Origin: Azospirillum brasilense
GTDB lineage: Bacteria > Pseudomonadota > Alphaproteobacteria > Azospirillales > Azospirillaceae
Assembly: GCF_007827795.1 (NCBI RefSeq)
Contig: NZ_VITI01000001.1
Location: 310,001 to 374,000 of the forward strand
Direction: 5' to 3'
DNA: 64,000 bases
Shown here: piece after piece, positions 28,690 to 37,036 of the stretch
Layout of the letters: the number at the start of each line of letters is the position of its first letter
Position numbering within the stretch: position 1 is the first letter of the stretch
Position numbers and translations under genes: made by a program
The notes under the pieces: generated by a model
The model's input: only the letters and a program-made list of their open reading frames with translations
The model's database searches: none
Told to the model about the DNA's origin: nothing

Positions 28690-29936
28690 TGGCGCGCGTC
28701 ACCCAGCTCTTCCGCCTCGCGCTGGCCGACCTGCGGGTCGAATGGCCCATCGCGCTGTGCCAGGTGATCGCCATCGCCGCCGTGCTGACGCCGTTGCTGG
28801 TGCTGGCGGGCTTGCAGCAGGGGGCCATCGGCACGCTGATCGACCGGCTGAACCGCGACCCGGCCATGCGCCTCGTCGTGCCGGAGGTGACCGGCGGCCA
28901 CCGCTTCGACCACGCGTGGTTCGCCGCCATGGCGGCGCGTCCCGAGGTGGATTTCGTCATGCCCGCCACCCGGCAGATCGCCGGCCAGATCGACCTGCTG
29001 CGCGACGAGGCATCGGGGGGCCAATCCGGCGGCCAATCCGATGGACGGGGCGAGGCGCGCGTCACGCTGCTGCCCACCGCCCCCGGCGACCCGGTGACCG
29101 GGCCGCACGCCGCGGCGGCGGCCATGGACGGCGTGATCCTCAGCTCCCGCGCCGCCGGCCGGCTGGGCGTGACGACGGGCGCCATGGTGACCGCCTACGC
29201 CGAGCGCACGCGCGGCGGCAAGGCCGAGCCGCTGGCCTTTCCCCTGCGCGTCGTGGCCGTGCTGCCCGCGCAGCGCGACGGCGGGATGAGCGCCTTCGCC
29301 ACCCTGCCGCTGGTGCAGGCGGTGCAGGATTTCCGCGACGGGAAGGCGGTGCCGGCGCTCGGCGCCACGGCGGGCGACCCGGCCGGACCGGCCGCCGACT
29401 ACCCGCTGTTCCGGCTCTACGCCCGCTCGATCCGCGACGTGCAGGCGCTTGCGGCCGACTTCCAGGCCAACGGCATCGCCGTTGCCACCCGCCACGCCGA
29501 GATCGCCTCCACCCTGACGCTGGACCGCAACCTGCGCGCCATCCTGCTGATCATCGCAACCTTGTCGGTGGCCGGCTACGTGGTGGCGGTGACCGCCAGC
29601 CAGTGGGGCAATCTGCGCCGCAAGCGGCGCGATCTGGCGATCCTCAACCTCACCGGCTACGGCAGCGGCTGGCTGGTCGCCTTCCCCGTGGCGCAGGCCG
29701 CCATCCTGGCGCTGATCGGCAGCCTTGCCGCCGCGGCGGCCTTCGCCGGGGCGGCGGCGACCATCAACGGGCATTTCCAGGAGAGCATCGCGTCGGGCGA
29801 GGCGGCCTGCCGGCTCGGCGCGCCGGACCTGCTGGCGGCGGCGGCGCTGACGCTCGCCTTGTCGCTCCTGCCGGCGGCGGCCATCGGGCTCGCCTGCCGC
29901 CGCATCGAAACCAGCGAGGAACTGCGCAGTGTCTGA
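28686..29936 (+). CDS. MacB/LolC-like ABC permease
   Basis: 416 residues. An N-terminal span (C-Q-V-I-A-I-A-A-V-L-T-P-L-L-V-L-A-G) is followed by a large periplasmic domain of about 230 residues and three C-terminal spans (A-I-L-L-I-I-A-T-L-S-V-A-G-Y-V-V-A-V onward). This four-span layout is that of FtsX/MacB/LolC permeases, which couple ATP hydrolysis to events in the periplasm. The periplasmic part contains G-G-Q-S-G-G-Q-S-D-G-R-G, a small internal repeat. The start overlaps the ATPase stop. The stop lies eight bases inside the next gene. Candidate cargo or partners are the two lipoproteins encoded downstream. Confidence 0.82.
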   Translation: MMARVTQLFRLALADLRVEWPIALCQVIAIAAVLTPLLVLAGLQQGAIGTLIDRLNRDPAMRLVVPEVTGGHRFDHAWFAAMAARPEVDFVMPATRQIAGQIDLLRDEASGGQSGGQSDGRGEARVTLLPTAPGDPVTGPHAAAAAMDGVILSSRAAGRLGVTTGAMVTAYAERTRGGKAEPLAFPLRVVAVLPAQRDGGMSAFATLPLVQAVQDFRDGKAVPALGATAGDPAGPAADYPLFRLYARSIRDVQALAADFQANGIAVATRHAEIASTLTLDRNLRAILLIIATLSVAGYVVAVTASQWGNLRRKRRDLAILNLTGYGSGWLVAFPVAQAAILALIGSLAAAAAFAGAAATINGHFQESIASGEAACRLGAPDLLAAAALTLALSLLPAAAIGLACRRIETSEELRSV

Positions 29937-31479
29937 CCGCACATCGATCCTGCCCGTGCTGGCGGCGCTGCTTGCCGCCGCTTCCGCTCCTGCCCTCGCC
30001 GCCGAGCCGGCCAAGCCGGACTGGGCGGAAGCCCTCTACAACCCGCAGCCGGACAAGGAGGATCTGGTCCTTCCCATGCCCTGCGGCGGCGCCATGACCT
30101 TCCGCAGGGTGGCTGTGCCGGCCGAGGGGGTTCTGGACGACCGGCGCGTCGAGCTGGGCGGCGGCGAGGCGAAGTTCGCCTATTCCGAAAACAGCCGGCG
30201 CGACTATGTGGCCGGCGGCTTCACCGACTCCAAGGCGCGGAACCTGCGCTTCTTCTATCTCGGCAAGTACGAGGTGACGCGCCAGCAGTTCGACGCGCTG
30301 TCGGGCGCCTGCGCCGAGCCGGGCGAGGAAGCCCGCCTGCCCAAGGTGCAGGTGACCTGGGCGGAGGCCGTGGCCTTCGCGGGCGCCTACGCCACGTGGC
30401 TGGTCAAGAACGCGACCGACCGCCTGCCGGCCGAGGAGGGCGCGTCCGGCTTCGTCCGCCTGCCCACCGAGGCGGAGTGGGAGTTCGCCGCGCGTGGCGG
30501 CATCGCGGTGTCGGACGGCGTCTTCGTGCAGCCCGCCTTCCCGATGCCGGAAGGGCCGGCGCGCTACGTCTGGTTCCAGGGCAGCGAGTCCGCCAACAAC
30601 GAGCTGAACGCCGTCGGCCTGCTGAAGCCGAATCCGCTCGGCCTGTACGACATGCTGGGCAACGCCGGTGAGTTCGTGCTCGACCCCTTCCGCCTGAACA
30701 AGTTGTCGCGGCTGCACGGGCAGGCCGGCGGCCAGACGGTGAAGGGCGGCGACTTCCGCACCCCGCTGGCCGACATCCGCAGCGCCGCGCGGGAGGAATT
30801 CGTCCCGGTCGACAAGCGCGGCGAACGCCGCTCCCCCTCGACCGGGTTCCGCCTCGCCCTCGCCGCCCCGAGCCTGCCCACCACCCAGCGCATCGGCACG
30901 GTGCGCAAGGCGTGGGAGGATCTGCCGAAGGCCGCGGCGGCGGCCATCGCCGGGCCGCAGGACGACCCGGTCAAGGAGGTCGAGGTGCTCCGCGCCGCGG
31001 TCGAGGACCCGGCCCTCAAGCAGCGCATCGGGAACCTGTCCACCGTCATCAAGTCCAGCATCCAGACCAGCAACGAGCAGCGCGCCCGCGCCGCCCGCAG
31101 CGAGATCCGCGTCGGCGCGTATCTCGCCCGCAAGCTGGCCGACGACAAGCGCATCATCGCCACCAAGGAACGCCAGATGGAGGCGCTGTCGACCGCCAAC
31201 CAGCAGCTCAAGGACGGCATCCGCCGGGCCCTGGAGGCCGACCGCGCGGCGCTCGACTTCAACCTCGGCTACTACATCGACACGCTCACGCAGCTGAACG
31301 CCGAGTATCCGGAGAGCCTGATGCTGGCCCAGGCCGAAGGGCTCAAGCGCGAGTTCGAGGCGCGCGACCTCGCGGCGCTCAACGGCTTCATCGACCTTTG
31401 CATCCGGCACGCGGCCCGCCTGCGCGCCGACGGGAAGCTCGACCGACCCAACACGCTGGGGGAAATCCCGGCGCCATGA
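29929..31479 (+). CDS. Periplasmic FGE/SUMF1-fold protein without catalytic cysteines
   Basis: 516 residues with a GTG start overlapping the permease stop by eight bases. A signal peptide (A-A-L-L-A-A-A-S-A-P-A-L-A-A) is followed by a formylglycine-generating-enzyme fold: Y-L-G-K-Y-E-V-T-R-Q-Q-F, R-L-P-T-E-A-E-W-E-F-A-A-R-G-G, N-P-L-G-L-Y-D-M-L-G-N-A-G-E-F-V and S-P-S-T-G-F-R-L. In catalytic FGE a Cys pair precedes R-S-A-x-R; here the segment reads F-R-T-P-L-A-D-I-R-S-A-A-R, with no cysteine, so oxidation of sulfatases is unlikely. The C-terminal 170 residues are helical. Such folds also serve as ligand or protein binders. Part of the srf run. Confidence 0.82.
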   Translation: MSDRTSILPVLAALLAAASAPALAAEPAKPDWAEALYNPQPDKEDLVLPMPCGGAMTFRRVAVPAEGVLDDRRVELGGGEAKFAYSENSRRDYVAGGFTDSKARNLRFFYLGKYEVTRQQFDALSGACAEPGEEARLPKVQVTWAEAVAFAGAYATWLVKNATDRLPAEEGASGFVRLPTEAEWEFAARGGIAVSDGVFVQPAFPMPEGPARYVWFQGSESANNELNAVGLLKPNPLGLYDMLGNAGEFVLDPFRLNKLSRLHGQAGGQTVKGGDFRTPLADIRSAAREEFVPVDKRGERRSPSTGFRLALAAPSLPTTQRIGTVRKAWEDLPKAAAAAIAGPQDDPVKEVEVLRAAVEDPALKQRIGNLSTVIKSSIQTSNEQRARAARSEIRVGAYLARKLADDKRIIATKERQMEALSTANQQLKDGIRRALEADRAALDFNLGYYIDTLTQLNAEYPESLMLAQAEGLKREFEARDLAALNGFIDLCIRHAARLRADGKLDRPNTLGEIPAP

Positions 31480-31519
31480 CCAAGACGACCGAAACGACGC
31501 CACAAAGGGGGACCACATC

Positions 31520-32296
31520 ATGGCTTCGCACACCGCTTCGCGGCCTCACTTAACCACCGGCCGGGCCGGCCGGGCGATCGCGGTCGGGCTGGCGGGATCG
31601 CTGCTGCTGTCGGCGTGCGCGACGACGGGCAACAGCACCGCCTCCGGCCAATGCTCCAGCAGCACGGCCCAGCTCTCGGCCGCCGAGATGCAGCTCTGCA
31701 AGGATTCGCAGGTCTTCAACGAGACGGTGGCCGGCGGCGCCGCCGCGGGCGCGTTGGCCGGCATCCTGGTGGGAGCGCTGGCCGGCGCCCTGACCGGCGA
31801 CTCCCGCAACATCGCCAAGGGCGCATTGATCGGCGGCGTGGCCGGCGGCATCGCCGGCGGCGTGGATGGCTACATCACCGCCAAGGCCCAGGAATCCGGC
31901 AACAACCGCGTGCGCATGGTCGAGGCGATGACCCGCGACGTCGACGCGGACAACACGCGGCTGAAGGCGCTGGTCAACAGCTCCAACCAAGTGCTGGCCG
32001 ACTCGCGCTCCCGTCTGGAACGCACGACCGCCGAATACAAGTCCGGCAAGACCTCGCTCGCCAATCTGGAGAGCGAGCGCAAGCGCCTGGAGGACAACCG
32101 CGGGCTGATGCAGGCGTCGCTGGAGTCGCTGCGCAAGAAGCGCGACAACTACCAGGAGGCCAGCCTGCAGATGGCGAGCAATGGTGCTTCCACCACGCAG
32201 TTCAACAGCAAGATCTCGGAGCTGAACACGCAGATCGCTCAGCTCGAAGAGAATGTCAGCGGCATGAACGCCGCCCTGACGATCTCCAAGGTTTAA
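31520..32296 (+). CDS. Glycine-zipper lipoprotein with coiled coil
   Basis: 258 residues. A lipobox L-L-S-A-C places the lipidated cysteine at residue 33. A glycine/alanine-rich hydrophobic stretch of about 45 residues (G-G-A-A-A-G-A-L-A-G-I-L-V-G-A-L-A-G and G-G-V-A-G-G-I-A-G-G) forms two glycine-zipper segments that can insert in membranes. The rest is a long coiled coil (R-L-K-A-L-V-N-S-S-N-Q through I-A-Q-L-E-E-N-V). AGGGGG precedes the ATG by nine bases. It resembles outer-membrane glycine-zipper lipoproteins in layout; its place at the end of the srf run suggests an outer-membrane anchor for the machine. Confidence 0.82.
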   Translation: MASHTASRPHLTTGRAGRAIAVGLAGSLLLSACATTGNSTASGQCSSSTAQLSAAEMQLCKDSQVFNETVAGGAAAGALAGILVGALAGALTGDSRNIAKGALIGGVAGGIAGGVDGYITAKAQESGNNRVRMVEAMTRDVDADNTRLKALVNSSNQVLADSRSRLERTTAEYKSGKTSLANLESERKRLEDNRGLMQASLESLRKKRDNYQEASLQMASNGASTTQFNSKISELNTQIAQLEENVSGMNAALTISKV

Positions 32297-32307
32297 GGGG
32301 CACCGTG

Positions 32308-32799
32308 ATGATCGGACGGACGAGAGCCATCTTCCTTGCCGGGGGCCTGACCCTGCTGCTGAGCGGCTGCGTGAGCACCTACATCGACCAGAAGGCCGAC
32401 CTGCGCGCCGGCGGGCCGCAGGCGCGCGAGGCCGCGGCACGCCAGCAGTATGTATCCGCCAAGGCGCAGAACACCGATCTCAACGACCAGCTGGTGTCCA
32501 CCCAGCGCGACATCGACCGCAACGAGCGCCGCATCGCCGCGGCCCAGACGCAGTTGAGCACGGTCCGCCAGGATCTCGACCGCGCCCGGCGCAGCAAGAA
32601 GCTGAGCGAATCCGAATACCGGCGGATGCGGGCGGAAGCCGACGACCTCAACCGCGACATCACGGAGCTGGACTTCAAGATGAAGGCCGGCGGGGCCTCC
32701 ACACCGGCCGACGCCGCCGACAAGGACCGGCAGATTCAAGCGTTGGAAAAGAAGAAGGCGGAGTTGGAAAAAGCCATCCAGCTGACCCTCGGCCAGTGA
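32308..32799 (+). CDS. Coiled-coil lipoprotein
   Basis: 163 residues with lipobox L-S-G-C (lipidated Cys 21) and an almost entirely helical, charged mature part (R-D-I-D-R-N-E-R-R-I-A-A-A-Q, D-R-Q-I-Q-A-L-E-K-K-K-A-E-L-E-K). AGGGG seven bases before ATG 32308 favours this start over the overlapping GTG 32305. It lies 11 bases after the previous lipoprotein and is the last gene before a 12-bp hairpin. The two lipoproteins may form a coiled-coil pair. No family is recognised. Confidence 0.8.
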   Translation: MIGRTRAIFLAGGLTLLLSGCVSTYIDQKADLRAGGPQAREAAARQQYVSAKAQNTDLNDQLVSTQRDIDRNERRIAAAQTQLSTVRQDLDRARRSKKLSESEYRRMRAEADDLNRDITELDFKMKAGGASTPADAADKDRQIQALEKKKAELEKAIQLTLGQ

Positions 32800-32806
32800 G
32801 GCGCAA

Positions 32807-32833
32807 GGCGCTCGATGGTTTCCATCGAGCGCC
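32807..32833 (+). terminator. Hairpin closing the srf run
   Basis: GGCGCTCGATGG (32807-32818) and CCATCGAGCGCC (32822-32833) form a perfect 12-bp stem with a TTT loop, eight bases after the last stop. No T-tract follows. Confidence 0.7.
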
Positions 32834-33171
32834 TCCGCCACGATGCCAGATTTGGCTCAACTCCGGTTCCGGGCAGCCGCGATGTCTCGGACATTGGGCA
32901 TGACGTGAACCGCCCGCTGCTCAGCCCCGAGCATGGCCTCTGGAAGGGTCCACGGCGGCACTGTGTTCGGTACGGGAGCGGCACTGCCATCAACAACAGG
33001 AGCGTTGAAAGCCCGTTGGCGAGTCGTGAACAGAGATGTCGTCGGAGGCTCTTTTGACCGTCGCCGACGGCTTGACGGAGGGCCGAACCGTGCCCCATCC
33101 GCGCCTTCCGCCCACCTGCTTTTCTAGGGAATACACAAGAAAATCAGGCGCGTGAGCAAACAGAAGAAAAC
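32834..33171. other. Intergenic region without a gene
   Basis: 338 bases between the srf run and the tRNA. Short frames exist but none has a ribosome site or protein-like composition. No promoter or repeat stands out. Confidence 0.5.
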
Positions 33172-33262
33172 TGGCGGAGGGAGAGGGATTCGAACCCTCG
33201 ATACCCTTTTGAGGTATACACACTTTCCAGGCGTGCGCCTTCAACCACTCGGCCACCCCTCC
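33172..33262 (-). tRNA. tRNA-Ser (GGA anticodon)
   Basis: Read on the minus strand it starts GGAGGGGTGGCCGAGTGG and ends with an encoded CCA. The acceptor stem is seven pairs (last G-U), the anticodon loop is C-T-G-G-A-A-A (anticodon GGA, reads UCC/UCU), a long variable arm typical of class II serine tRNAs follows, and the T arm contains GGTTCGAATCC. Confidence 0.97.
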
Positions 33263-33381
33263 GCAGAGGCCGCGTTTATATCCAGCCCGAAGGCGGCGCG
33301 CAAGCCCCTGATATCACTTTTTTGGAAAAATCTTGCACCGCCTTAGGGATGATCCGCGAGGCGGATCGAAGCCCCCTTTCC

Positions 33382-34185
33382 TCAGTCGAGACCGCGGACC
33401 AGATCACCCACCGTGCGGCACAGCAGGTCGATGTCCTGATCGCGCGACAGGCGGTGATCGCCGTCCTTCACCAGCGTCACCCGCACATCCGCGCTGCTCA
33501 GCCGATCGGCCAAGGTCAGGCTGACCTGCCAGGGCACATCGGGGTCGGCCATGCCGTGCAACAGGCGCACCGGCTTGTCGAAAGCAATGGGTTGGCGCAA
33601 CAGCAGATGGTTGCGCCCATCCTCGATCAGGGCGCGGGTGATCGGCTGCGGTTCCGGGCCATAGTCGGAGGGCCGCAGCCAGCGGCCCGCCTCCAGGATC
33701 TCGCGGCGGACGGACTCGTCGAAGAGATCCCACATCAGATCCTCCGTGAAGTCCGGGGCGGCGGCGATGCCGACCAAGCCGGCCACCCGCTCCGGACGGC
33801 GCAGCGCGGTCAGCAGCATCATCCAGCCGCCCATCGAGGAGCCGACGAGAATTTGCGGCCCCACCGTGACGCGGTCCAGCACGGCCAGCGCGTCGTCGGC
33901 CCACAGCCCGATGGTGCCCTCGTCGAACCGCCCGCTGGAGGCGCCATGCCCCTGATAGTCGAACCGGGTGAAGGACAGCCCCTCGCCCACCGCCCAGGCC
34001 TCCAGGGCCAGCGCCTTGCTGCCGGTCATGTCCGACATGAAGCCGCCGAGGAACATCACGCCGGGGGCCAGACCTTCCGGGTCGCGGCCGGGGGTGTGAC
34101 GATAGGCTATGGTCGCGGCGCCGCGCTTCAGGCTATGGTGCGCGCCGCCCGGCGACGGGACGGGGCCGGCTGCGGGTTCGGTCAT
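33382..34185 (-). CDS. Alpha/beta hydrolase
   Basis: 267 residues, cytosolic. The nucleophile elbow is G-S-S-M-G-G-W, preceded by F-D-Y-Q-G-H-G-A-S. A candidate acid is in G-M-A-D-P-D-V-P-W and the catalytic histidine in K-D-G-D-H-R-L-S. The layout resembles small acyl-esterases of the ABHD10/serine aminopeptidase type. The substrate cannot be told. It is divergent from the glycosyltransferase gene, with starts 43 bases apart, so the promoters overlap. Confidence 0.88.
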   Translation of the reverse strand: MTEPAAGPVPSPGGAHHSLKRGAATIAYRHTPGRDPEGLAPGVMFLGGFMSDMTGSKALALEAWAVGEGLSFTRFDYQGHGASSGRFDEGTIGLWADDALAVLDRVTVGPQILVGSSMGGWMMLLTALRRPERVAGLVGIAAAPDFTEDLMWDLFDESVRREILEAGRWLRPSDYGPEPQPITRALIEDGRNHLLLRQPIAFDKPVRLLHGMADPDVPWQVSLTLADRLSSADVRVTLVKDGDHRLSRDQDIDLLCRTVGDLVRGLD

Positions 34186-34228
34186 GATCGGACACCTCTG
34201 TGGGCCAGGACTTTAGGAATCTGTGACT

Positions 34229-35470
34229 ATGGACGTCGAATCCCAGCTTAGCACCGGCGAAGACCCGCGCAACCCGGCCGGCGCCTTCGCGGCGGGCGGG
34301 CGCCGCCCCGTCGTTCTCCAGGTGCTTCCGGCGCTGGTCACCGGCGGGGCCGAGCGCGGCTGCATCGACGTGGCGCTGGCGCTGGCCCAGGCCGGGGCGC
34401 TGCCGCTGGTGGCGTCCGAAGGCGGGCCGATGGCGGCGGAGCTGGACCGCGCCGGCATCCGCCACATCACCCTGCCGCTGGCCTCGAAGAACCCGCTGGT
34501 CATCCGCCGCAACGCGCGCAAGCTGGAGGCGATCATCCGGGAGAACGGCGTGGACATCGTGCACGCCCGCTCCCGCGCCCCGGCCTGGAGCGCCTGGCTG
34601 GCCTGCCAGGCGACCGGCGCGCGCTACATGACCACCTTCCACGCACCGTACAATTACAAGAACGGGCTGAAGCGCTGGTACAATTCGGTGATGGCGCGGG
34701 GCGAGCGGATCATCGCCATCTCCGGCTTCATCCGCCGCCACATCCTGGAGAACTACGCGGTCGATCCGGCGGTCATCCGCACCATCCACCGCGGCATCGA
34801 CCCGCTGTCCTTCGCGCCGGAACGGGTCAACTCCGCTCGGATGATCCAGCTCGCCCAGAAATGGCGCCTGCCCGACGACAAGCCGGTGATCCTGCTGCCC
34901 GGCCGCCTGACCCGCTGGAAGGGCCAGACGGTGCTGATCGACGCGCTGGCGAAGCTGGGGCGCAAGGACGTCTGCGCGCTGCTCGTCGGGTCCGACCAGG
35001 GCCGCACCGGCTACCGGCAGGAATTGGAGGAGCAGGTGCGCCGCGCCGGGCTGGAGGGCGTCGTCACGATGACCGACCACTGCAACGACATGGCCGCCGC
35101 CTACCGGCTGTCCACCGTCGTCGTCTCCGCCTCGCAGGAGCCGGAGGCCTTCGGGCGGGTGATCGTCGAGGCGCAGGCGATGGGCCGGCCGGTGATCGTC
35201 TCCGCCATCGGCGCCTATCAGGAAACCGTGATTCCCGGCGAGACCGCCTGGGTGGTGCCGCCCGCCGATCCCGACGCGCTGGCCAAGGCGCTGGACGAGG
35301 CGCTGTCCCTGACGACGGAGCAGCGCGACGCCATCGGCGCCCGCGCCCGCGCCTTCGTCGCCGAGCGCTACACCAAGCAGCGCATGTGCGCCGACACGCT
35401 GGCCGTCTATGCGGAGCTTCTCGCCGAGCCCAAACGCGCTCCGGCCAATCGCCCCACGCAAGGCCGCTGA
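34229..35470 (+). CDS. GT4-family glycosyltransferase
   Basis: 413 residues. An N-terminal acceptor domain (Q-V-L-P-A-L-V-T-G-G-A-E-R-G) and a C-terminal GT-B donor domain with L-L-P-G-R-L-T-R-W-K-G-Q and the EX7E-type motif E-P-E-A-F-G-R-V-I-V-E-A-Q mark a retaining glycosyltransferase of family 4. These add sugars to lipopolysaccharide, capsule or exopolysaccharide. AGGAAT eight bases before ATG 34229 favours it over GTG 34223. The next gene (HAD hydrolase) follows 51 bases on, possibly co-transcribed. Donor and acceptor are unknown. Confidence 0.9.
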   Translation: MDVESQLSTGEDPRNPAGAFAAGGRRPVVLQVLPALVTGGAERGCIDVALALAQAGALPLVASEGGPMAAELDRAGIRHITLPLASKNPLVIRRNARKLEAIIRENGVDIVHARSRAPAWSAWLACQATGARYMTTFHAPYNYKNGLKRWYNSVMARGERIIAISGFIRRHILENYAVDPAVIRTIHRGIDPLSFAPERVNSARMIQLAQKWRLPDDKPVILLPGRLTRWKGQTVLIDALAKLGRKDVCALLVGSDQGRTGYRQELEEQVRRAGLEGVVTMTDHCNDMAAAYRLSTVVVSASQEPEAFGRVIVEAQAMGRPVIVSAIGAYQETVIPGETAWVVPPADPDALAKALDEALSLTTEQRDAIGARARAFVAERYTKQRMCADTLAVYAELLAEPKRAPANRPTQGR

Positions 35471-35521
35471 GCCGCCGCTGAGCCGCCGCTCCTTCTCCCG
35501 CCCGTCACACCACCGGACATC

Positions 35522-36397
35522 ATGACCGACATCGTCCAGCTTTCCGGCATCGCCTCCGTCATCGACCGTTACGACGGGGTCATCCTCGACCTGTGGGGCG
35601 TCCTGCACGACGGGGAACAGCCCTATCCCGGCGTGCCGGAGTGCCTGGACCGGCTGCGCGCGGCGGGCAAGGTGATCTGCCTGCTGTCCAACGCGCCGCG
35701 CCGCACCGGCGGCGTCGTCGCCAAGCTGGAGGGCATGGGGATCGGGCGCGAGCGCTACCACCATGTCATGACCTCGGGCGAGGCCGCCTACGACGCGCTG
35801 CGCGACCGCGACGACCCGTGGCACGCAGCACTGGGCCGGCGGCTCTACCACATCGGTCCGGACCGCGACATGGACGTGTACGAGGGGCTGGACTACACGC
35901 TCGCAGCATCGCCGGAAGAGGCCGATTTCGTCGTGAACACCGGCATCGTCGACTTCGGGGAGCCGCTGTCGGCCTACGAGCCGGCGCTGGAGGCCTGCCG
36001 CCGCCGCAACCTGCCGATGGTCTGCGCCAACCCCGACCTGATCGTGATGGTCGGCGAACAGATGGTCATCTGCGCTGGCACGCTGGCCCAGCGCTACGAG
36101 GCGATGGGCGGCGAGGTGTTCTGGCACGGCAAGCCGCAAGCCCCGGTCTATGACCGCTGCCTGTCGCTGATGGGCATCAAGGACAAGCGGCGCATCCTGG
36201 CCGTGGGCGACAGCCTGCGCACCGACGTCGCCGGGGCCAACGCCGCCGGGATCGACGTCGCGCTGGTTACCTTCGGCATTCATCGCGAAGAGTTGGGCGG
36301 CGCCTGGGGCGCAGCCGTCGATCCGGCCAAGCTGGCCGCCGCCGCAGCGGCTTCCGGCCACCAGCCGACCTACGGCCTGCCCAGCCTGCGCTGGTAG
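35522..36397 (+). CDS. HAD-family phosphatase, TIGR01459-like
   Basis: 291 residues. Motif I is I-L-D-L-W-G-V-L-H-D-G, followed by L-L-S-N-A-P-R-R (motif II serine), the lysine in H-G-K-P-Q-A-P-V-Y and motif IV V-G-D-S-L-R-T-D-V-A-G-A-N. The order and spacing match class IIA HAD phosphatases of the TIGR01459 group common in alphaproteobacteria; a sugar phosphate substrate is plausible given the glycosyltransferase upstream. Start at ATG 35522 gives the family's usual N-terminus. Confidence 0.88.
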   Translation: MTDIVQLSGIASVIDRYDGVILDLWGVLHDGEQPYPGVPECLDRLRAAGKVICLLSNAPRRTGGVVAKLEGMGIGRERYHHVMTSGEAAYDALRDRDDPWHAALGRRLYHIGPDRDMDVYEGLDYTLAASPEEADFVVNTGIVDFGEPLSAYEPALEACRRRNLPMVCANPDLIVMVGEQMVICAGTLAQRYEAMGGEVFWHGKPQAPVYDRCLSLMGIKDKRRILAVGDSLRTDVAGANAAGIDVALVTFGIHREELGGAWGAAVDPAKLAAAAAASGHQPTYGLPSLRW

Positions 36398-36446
36398 AGC
36401 GCCTGGCCGAACGCTTGGTAGATCGCAAGGCGTCCCGCCCCTCCGT

Positions 36447-36767
36447 TCAGTCGAAGGGCGGGATGGCGTCGTCCATGGCCTTGCGCAGAATGCTGGACGG
36501 CCCGTCTTCGGAGAAGCCGCGGCTTCCGATGGCGTTGCGGAAATAGCTGACGATGAAAACGCGGATGGAAGCGGTCAAATTCGCCTCCCCGCGCCGTTGA
36601 TCGATCTGGGTGCAGATATCGTTCAGGGCCAGCCCCTCACGCTCACAGATTTCCTTCAAGGATTCCCAAATGTAGGGCTCCATCCGAAGACTGGTGCGTC
36701 GGCCCGATACCTTGACATTGCGACAGACCAGGACCGGCCCTTCCTTGTTCTCCTGTCTGCCCGCCAT
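36447..36767 (-). CDS. Ribbon-helix-helix DNA-binding protein
   Basis: 106 residues. R-N-V-K-V-S-G-R-R-T-S-L-R-M-E-P forms the ribbon strand, and W-E-S-L-K-E-I-C-E-R-E-G-L-A-L-N-D-I the two helices, as in RHH_4-type domains of alphaproteobacteria. L-T-A-S-I-R-V-F-I-V-S-Y-F-R is the usual C-terminal helix. It probably acts as a dimeric repressor. AAGGG precedes the ATG at 36767; an upstream in-frame start at 37001 would add a low-complexity segment and is not favoured. A palindrome 56 bases upstream could be its operator. Confidence 0.82.
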   Translation of the reverse strand: MAGRQENKEGPVLVCRNVKVSGRRTSLRMEPYIWESLKEICEREGLALNDICTQIDQRRGEANLTASIRVFIVSYFRNAIGSRGFSEDGPSSILRKAMDDAIPPFD

Positions 36768-36822
36768 ATCGTTGCCCTTGGTCCCCTGCCGTTGCGGAAA
36801 GGCGCTCGCGTTTCCGGCGAAT

Positions 36823-36838
36823 ATACATTCACTTGTAT
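36823..36838. promoter_or_regulatory. Candidate operator of the RHH regulator
   Basis: ATACA-N6-TGTAT is a perfect palindrome in an unusually AT-rich patch between the divergent RHH gene (start 36767) and the secreted-protein gene (start 37037). Function is inferred from position only. Confidence 0.35.
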
Positions 36839-37036
36839 GATGATATTGCAAGCGGCGTGTGGGCACAAAGCCAATTTCGACCGGTGGTCGCGATCCCGGC
36901 CCGGAGTTCACCGTTCCAGCCCCAGCAAGGCCCCGACCCAGGCAAAAGCCGCTTCCCTTCGCGGGCGGCTTCGCTGTACCAGTGCCTGGACGAACCGACA
37001 CAAGCTGTAGTGGTCACTTCCGGTGGAGAACGAGCG

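Noticed and set aside
14162-32833. Type VI secretion locus, suggested by the PpkA-like vWA protein and lipoproteins
   Set aside because: No TssB/TssC sheath, ClpV, Hcp, VgrG or baseplate gene is present, and the vWA protein lacks a kinase domain.
33172-33262. tRNA-Ser as the prophage attachment site
   Set aside because: It is about 14 kb from the phage cassette with core genes between, and I see no second copy of the tRNA end near the cassette.
36447-37001. Longer start for the RHH protein at 37001
   Set aside because: The extra 78 residues are low-complexity and cross the AT-rich intergenic island; the start at 36767 has a ribosome site and the normal family length.
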